Origin: Myxococcota bacterium
GTDB lineage: Bacteria > Myxococcota > Polyangia > GCA-2747355 > JAKLHH01
DNA length: 10,362 bases
NCBI GenBank assembly: GCA_022710245.1
Contig: JAKLHH010000165.1
Span: 1-10,362 of the forward strand
Reading direction: 5' to 3'
Part shown: positions 8,124 to 10,362 of the stretch, one piece after another
How the letters are laid out: each line of letters begins with the position of its first letter
How positions within the stretch are numbered: the first letter of the stretch is position 1
Program-made: the position numbers and the translations under genes
Notes under the pieces: generated by a model
Seen by the model: the letters and a program-made list of their open reading frames with translations, nothing else
What the model was told of the DNA's origin: nothing
The model's database searches: none

Positions 8124-8738
8124 ATGGCGCACACCCCCCCTGGCCGCACCCGAGAGCGCGTCTACCAGTTCGTCCGCGAGCGCCTGCTGCAGGGGAGCGC
8201 GCCGAGCATCCGCGAGGTGCAGACCGCCATGGGCTTCCGCGCCGTCGAGTCGGCGCGCAGCCACCTGCAGGGGCTGGTCGAGGAGGGGCGGCTCGCCTGG
8301 GAGCACGGCCGCTCGCGAGGCCTGCGCCTGCCTGGCCAGGGCCCGGCGATGGGCGGTCCCGCGGTGCTCGTGCCGCTCGTCGGCCAGGTGCAGGCGGGAG
8401 ATCTCACCACCGCGATCGAGTCAGCGGACGGGCAGGTCGCGGTGCAGACGCGCTCCCGGCCGGAGGACCTCTTCGCGCTGCGGGTGCGGGGGCGCAGCAT
8501 GGTGGGCGCGGGGATCCTGCCGGGCGACGTGGTGGTGGTGCGGCGGCAGCCGAGCGCCGAGGATGGTGACATCGTCGTCGCGCTGGTCGGTGAGGAGGCG
8601 ACGGTGAAGCGGCTCCGGCGCCGGCGCGGTCAGGTCGAGCTGCACCCGGAGAGCTCTCGCTTCCGCCCCATCGTGGTGGATCCCGCCGAGGTGACCATCC
8701 TCGGCAAGGTCATCGAGCTGCGCCGGATCCTCGATTGA
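8124..8738 (+). CDS. lexA: LexA repressor (SOS regulator)
   Basis: This 204-residue protein matches LexA in length and order of parts. The N-terminal winged helix-turn-helix covers about residues 1-70 (SIREVQTAMGF, then SHLQGLVEEGRL, then SRGLRL). The autoprotease domain follows, with cleavage site Ala91-Gly92 (VQAGDL), nucleophile Ser125 (GRSMVGAGILPGD) and Lys162 (ATVKR). The Ser-Lys distance of 37 equals that of E. coli LexA. RecA filaments on damaged DNA trigger self-cleavage and derepression. ATG 8124 is chosen because GAGG lies 6 bases upstream and the protein then begins like LexA; the longer frame from 8058 would run through the operator. The recognition-helix segment reads RAVESARSHLQ where E. 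coli has RSPNAAEEHLK, which fits the different operator seen upstream. The ImuA-like gene follows in the same direction under its own promoter. Confidence 0.95.
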   Translation: MAHTPPGRTRERVYQFVRERLLQGSAPSIREVQTAMGFRAVESARSHLQGLVEEGRLAWEHGRSRGLRLPGQGPAMGGPAVLVPLVGQVQAGDLTTAIESADGQVAVQTRSRPEDLFALRVRGRSMVGAGILPGDVVVVRRQPSAEDGDIVVALVGEEATVKRLRRRRGQVELHPESSRFRPIVVDPAEVTILGKVIELRRILD

Positions 8739-8830
8739 GGCCCTCGCGCGCCCGCTGCTGACACGCTGCGTCGTCAACGCGGCGCGAGTGCTCGCCTCGC
8801 GCGCAAGACGCCCGCGCCGCCGGTCAACGG

Positions 8831-8884
8831 GATTGTCGCGGCGCCGCCCAGGTCGGGCGGTCGGGCGAAGCTGCCGCGACCAAC
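8831..8884 (-). repeat. Inverted diverged copy of the 54-bp hairpin repeat
   Basis: Read on the minus strand this aligns without gaps to the 54-bp unit at 3357-3410, with 46 of 54 positions equal. The outer stem is unchanged (GTCGCGGC 8835-8842, GCCGCGAC 8873-8880), as is the loop core GTCGGGCGGT (8852-8861). Six of the eight differences form three swapped pairs in the inner stem: 8846/8866, 8848/8864 and 8851/8862. It lies between lexA and the promoter of the ImuA-like gene, in DNA with no gene. Confidence 0.88.
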
Positions 8885-8922
8885 CAATAGCAGCCGGCAA
8901 CCCACCGAGATCCTTCGCCCGC

Positions 8923-8951
8923 TTGACATGCAGACATTTGTCTGCTTTGAT
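8923..8951 (+). promoter_or_regulatory. Strong promoter with LexA-type operator before the ImuA-like gene
   Basis: TTGACA (8923-8928) is an exact -35, followed after 17 bases by TTTGAT (8946-8951). The spacer is almost filled by a perfect palindrome, GCAGACA-TT-TGTCTGC (8930-8945), which shares the AGACA-NN-TGTCT core with the lexA promoter. A bound repressor would block RNA polymerase, so the gene should switch on only when LexA is cleaved. The predicted start point (about 8958) falls at the ATG (8959), so the message may be leaderless. Confidence 0.8.
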
Positions 8952-8958
8952 GAGGACG

Positions 8959-9594
8959 ATGGCCTCGCCCGCGCTCATGCAGCTGCTCAGCTCGCGCCGG
9001 ATCCGGCGGGCGAGCGCGCTCGAGCCCGCGCTCGCGCCGGCGCGCTGGCGCCTCGCCGAGATCTCCGGTCGGGTGGCGGAGATCTCCGGCCAGGGCGACT
9101 CCGCCGCGCTCACCACGGCAGCCGGGCTGGTGCTGGAGGCCCAGCGGGCCGGGGAGCCGGTCGCCTGGGTCAGCCGGCAGCCTTGCTCCTTCTTCCCTCC
9201 CGACCTGGCGGAGACGGGGATCGACCTCGCCGCGCTGGTCGTGGTGCGGACGGACGGCCTGCAGCCCGCGCTCCGCGCCGCTGACCGCCTGCTGCGCTCG
9301 GGCGCCTTCGGGCTGGTGGTCCTCGACCTCGGCCGCCAGGCGCGCCTGGCCGACGCGCTGCAGAGCCGTCTCCTGCAACTCGCCCTCAAGCACGACGCCG
9401 TCGTGCTGTGCCTCACCGAGACGCGGCCCGAGGCGCCGTCGCTGGGCTCGCTGGTCTCGCTGCGCGCCGAGGCCTCCCGCCGGCGCGTGGGCGAGGGGCG
9501 CTACGCCTGCGAGATCCACGCGATCAAGGACAAGCGCCGCGGTCCGGGGTGGCGCTGGCGGGAGGTGTGGCGGGGGCCGGAGGGGTTGGGGTGA
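8959..9594 (+). CDS. imuA: ImuA/SulA-like RecA-fold protein, SOS mutagenesis accessory factor
   Basis: The 211-residue product has a trimmed RecA core. GRVAEISGQGDSAALT (38-53) matches the RecA stretch around Walker A (GRIVEIYGPESSGKTTL) but lacks the GKT residues, so it probably does not hydrolyse ATP. FGLVVLDLG (117-125) resembles the Walker B strand, and AIKDKRRGPGW (188-198) matches the conserved end of the RecA core. This is the pattern of ImuA, which works with ImuB and the polymerase DnaE2 in damage-induced translesion synthesis. A LexA-type promoter directly upstream fits. The ATG at 8959 is chosen because upstream codons would lie inside the promoter; GAGG (8952-8955) is close to it. 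Oddly, no imuB follows: the next gene converges after 44 bp. A 21-bp direct duplication repeats AEISG at 34-38 and 40-44. A SulA-type division inhibitor is the alternative. Confidence 0.7.
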   Translation: MASPALMQLLSSRRIRRASALEPALAPARWRLAEISGRVAEISGQGDSAALTTAAGLVLEAQRAGEPVAWVSRQPCSFFPPDLAETGIDLAALVVVRTDGLQPALRAADRLLRSGAFGLVVLDLGRQARLADALQSRLLQLALKHDAVVLCLTETRPEAPSLGSLVSLRAEASRRRVGEGRYACEIHAIKDKRRGPGWRWREVWRGPEGLG

Positions 9595-9605
9595 GGTGAG
9601 GGTGG

Positions 9606-9620
9606 CTCGCTGCCCGCGAG
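9606..9620. terminator. Small hairpin between convergent genes
   Basis: CTCGC (9606-9610) and GCGAG (9616-9620) can pair around a 5-base loop, in the 44-bp gap between the ImuA-like gene and the convergent nuclease gene. The stem is short and has no T-run on either side, so a terminator role is only suggested by position. Confidence 0.2.
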
Positions 9621-9638
9621 GTGCTGCCGCGAACCGAT

Positions 9639-10362
9639 TCATCGTTCCGTTCCCTCGCGGCTGAGCTCTGCCTCGAGTTCCTCGACTGTCGGCAGGCTGC
9701 CCTTGAGGTTCTCGGGGAGATTTTCGACGATCTTCGTCTCCCAGCCGGCAACACCGATCGGCTTCTTCAGGTCACGCAACGCGTACTCGACGACGATAGA
9801 GTCCTTCGAACGGCAGAGCAGCAAGCCGATCGTCGGCTTGTCATCAGGATGGCGCAGAAGATCGTCGACCGCGGAGAGATAGACGTTGATCTGCCCGATG
9901 AAGGCTGGATCGAAGGGCACCGCTTTCATCTCGATGATCACGTAGCAGCGCAGCTTGAGATGGTAGAAGAGGAGGTCGAGGAAGTAGTCCCGGCTCGCAA
10001 ATGCAAGCGGGACCTGACGGCCGACGAACGCGAAACCGCTGCCGAGTTCGAGCAGGAAGCGTTGGATGTGATCGACCAGAGCCTGCTCGACCTCGCGCTC
10101 TCGCCGCGGGTCCGCTGTGCCGAGGAAGTCGAAGAGGTAGGGGTCCTTGAACACCTGCGAGGCCAGGTCGGAGTCTGCAGGCGGGAGCGTCGCCTTGAAG
10201 TTGGTGAGTGCCTTGCCGTGACGCTCATGGGCGCGACTGTCAATCTGTAACTCGAGGACGTTCCTGCTCCAGCCGTGTTTGATGGACGCCCGGACGTACC
10301 ACTCGCGAACGTCTGGCTCCTTCACCCGCTGCAGCAGGCGGACGACGTGGCCCCACGGCAAT
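9639..10362 (-). CDS. yhcG: YhcG-family (DUF1016) PD-(D/E)XK nuclease, N-terminus beyond the window
   Basis: The 240 visible residues match the C-terminal two thirds of YhcG/DUF1016 proteins, usually about 340-370 residues. The end of the N-terminal DUF1016 domain (WSRNVLELQI, then ALTNFKATLP) is followed by the nuclease domain: FAFVGRQVPL, Asp129 in DYFLDLLFYH, Glu144 and Lys146 in IEMK, and Gln157 in FIGQINVYLSAVDDLL, then PTIGLLLC and PIGVAGWETK. The catalytic D, E-x-K and Q are all present, so this part looks functional. The frame is still open at the edge and the edge codon is an internal TTG, not a start. Codons use more A and T in third position than the neighbours, hinting at transfer. 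The family often sits in accessory regions near restriction or other defence genes; its substrate is not settled. Confidence 0.92.
   Translation of the reverse strand, partial: LPWGHVVRLLQRVKEPDVREWYVRASIKHGWSRNVLELQIDSRAHERHGKALTNFKATLPPADSDLASQVFKDPYLFDFLGTADPRREREVEQALVDHIQRFLLELGSGFAFVGRQVPLAFASRDYFLDLLFYHLKLRCYVIIEMKAVPFDPAFIGQINVYLSAVDDLLRHPDDKPTIGLLLCRSKDSIVVEYALRDLKKPIGVAGWETKIVENLPENLKGSLPTVEELEAELSREGTER

Noticed and set aside
8743..8788. CTCGCGC / GCGCGAG inverted repeat after lexA as a terminator
   Set aside because: The arms are 32 bases apart, low in complexity, and not followed by a T-run.

Overview
The window is very GC-rich. Its coding frames end mostly in G or C, and the genes are typical of large environmental proteobacterial genomes: a long FG-GAP surface lipoprotein, multi-pass orphan histidine kinases, and LexA next to an ImuA-like RecA-fold protein. 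I infer a chromosomal segment of a Myxococcota/deltaproteobacterium-like organism. No rRNA, tRNA, insertion sequence or CRISPR was seen.

Layout. Positions 1-231 hold at most the 5' tip of a leftward gene plus a roughly 105-base nested inverted repeat (102-206) that looks like a structured RNA or palindromic repeat element. Positions 232-3045 (minus) encode a lipoprotein with several Ig-like segments, an FN3-like segment and seven C-terminal FG-GAP repeats. Positions 3046-3561 are non-coding and carry almost three exact 54-bp tandem repeats, each able to form a two-part hairpin. Positions 3562-7511 (plus) encode two multi-pass histidine kinases with a 4-base stop/start overlap. The first has every kinase motif; the second has lost both N-box asparagines. 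Positions 7543-7908 (minus) encode a small unrecognised protein with a Ser-Ser-Pro repeat made of 9-bp DNA units. Positions 8124-8738 (plus) encode LexA, and 8959-9594 (plus) an ImuA/SulA-like protein. Both start downstream of promoters whose -35/-10 spacer contains an AGACA-NN-TGTCT palindrome, a probable local LexA operator of unusual sequence. Positions 9639-10362 (minus) are the C-terminal two thirds of a YhcG-type (DUF1016) PD-(D/E)XK nuclease that runs off the right edge.

How the parts work together. The two kinases should be made together and may form one membrane sensor unit, with the second as a partner or pseudokinase; no response regulator is present. LexA should repress itself and the ImuA-like gene until DNA damage triggers its self-cleavage. 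The usual ImuA partners, ImuB and DnaE2, are not next to it.

The most notable non-coding signal is the 54-bp hairpin family. The array at 3357-3511 has a relative in inverted orientation at 8831-8884, between lexA and the ImuA-like gene. The two versions differ at 8 of 54 positions, and 6 of these are three compensatory base-pair swaps, which argues that the fold is what selection keeps.
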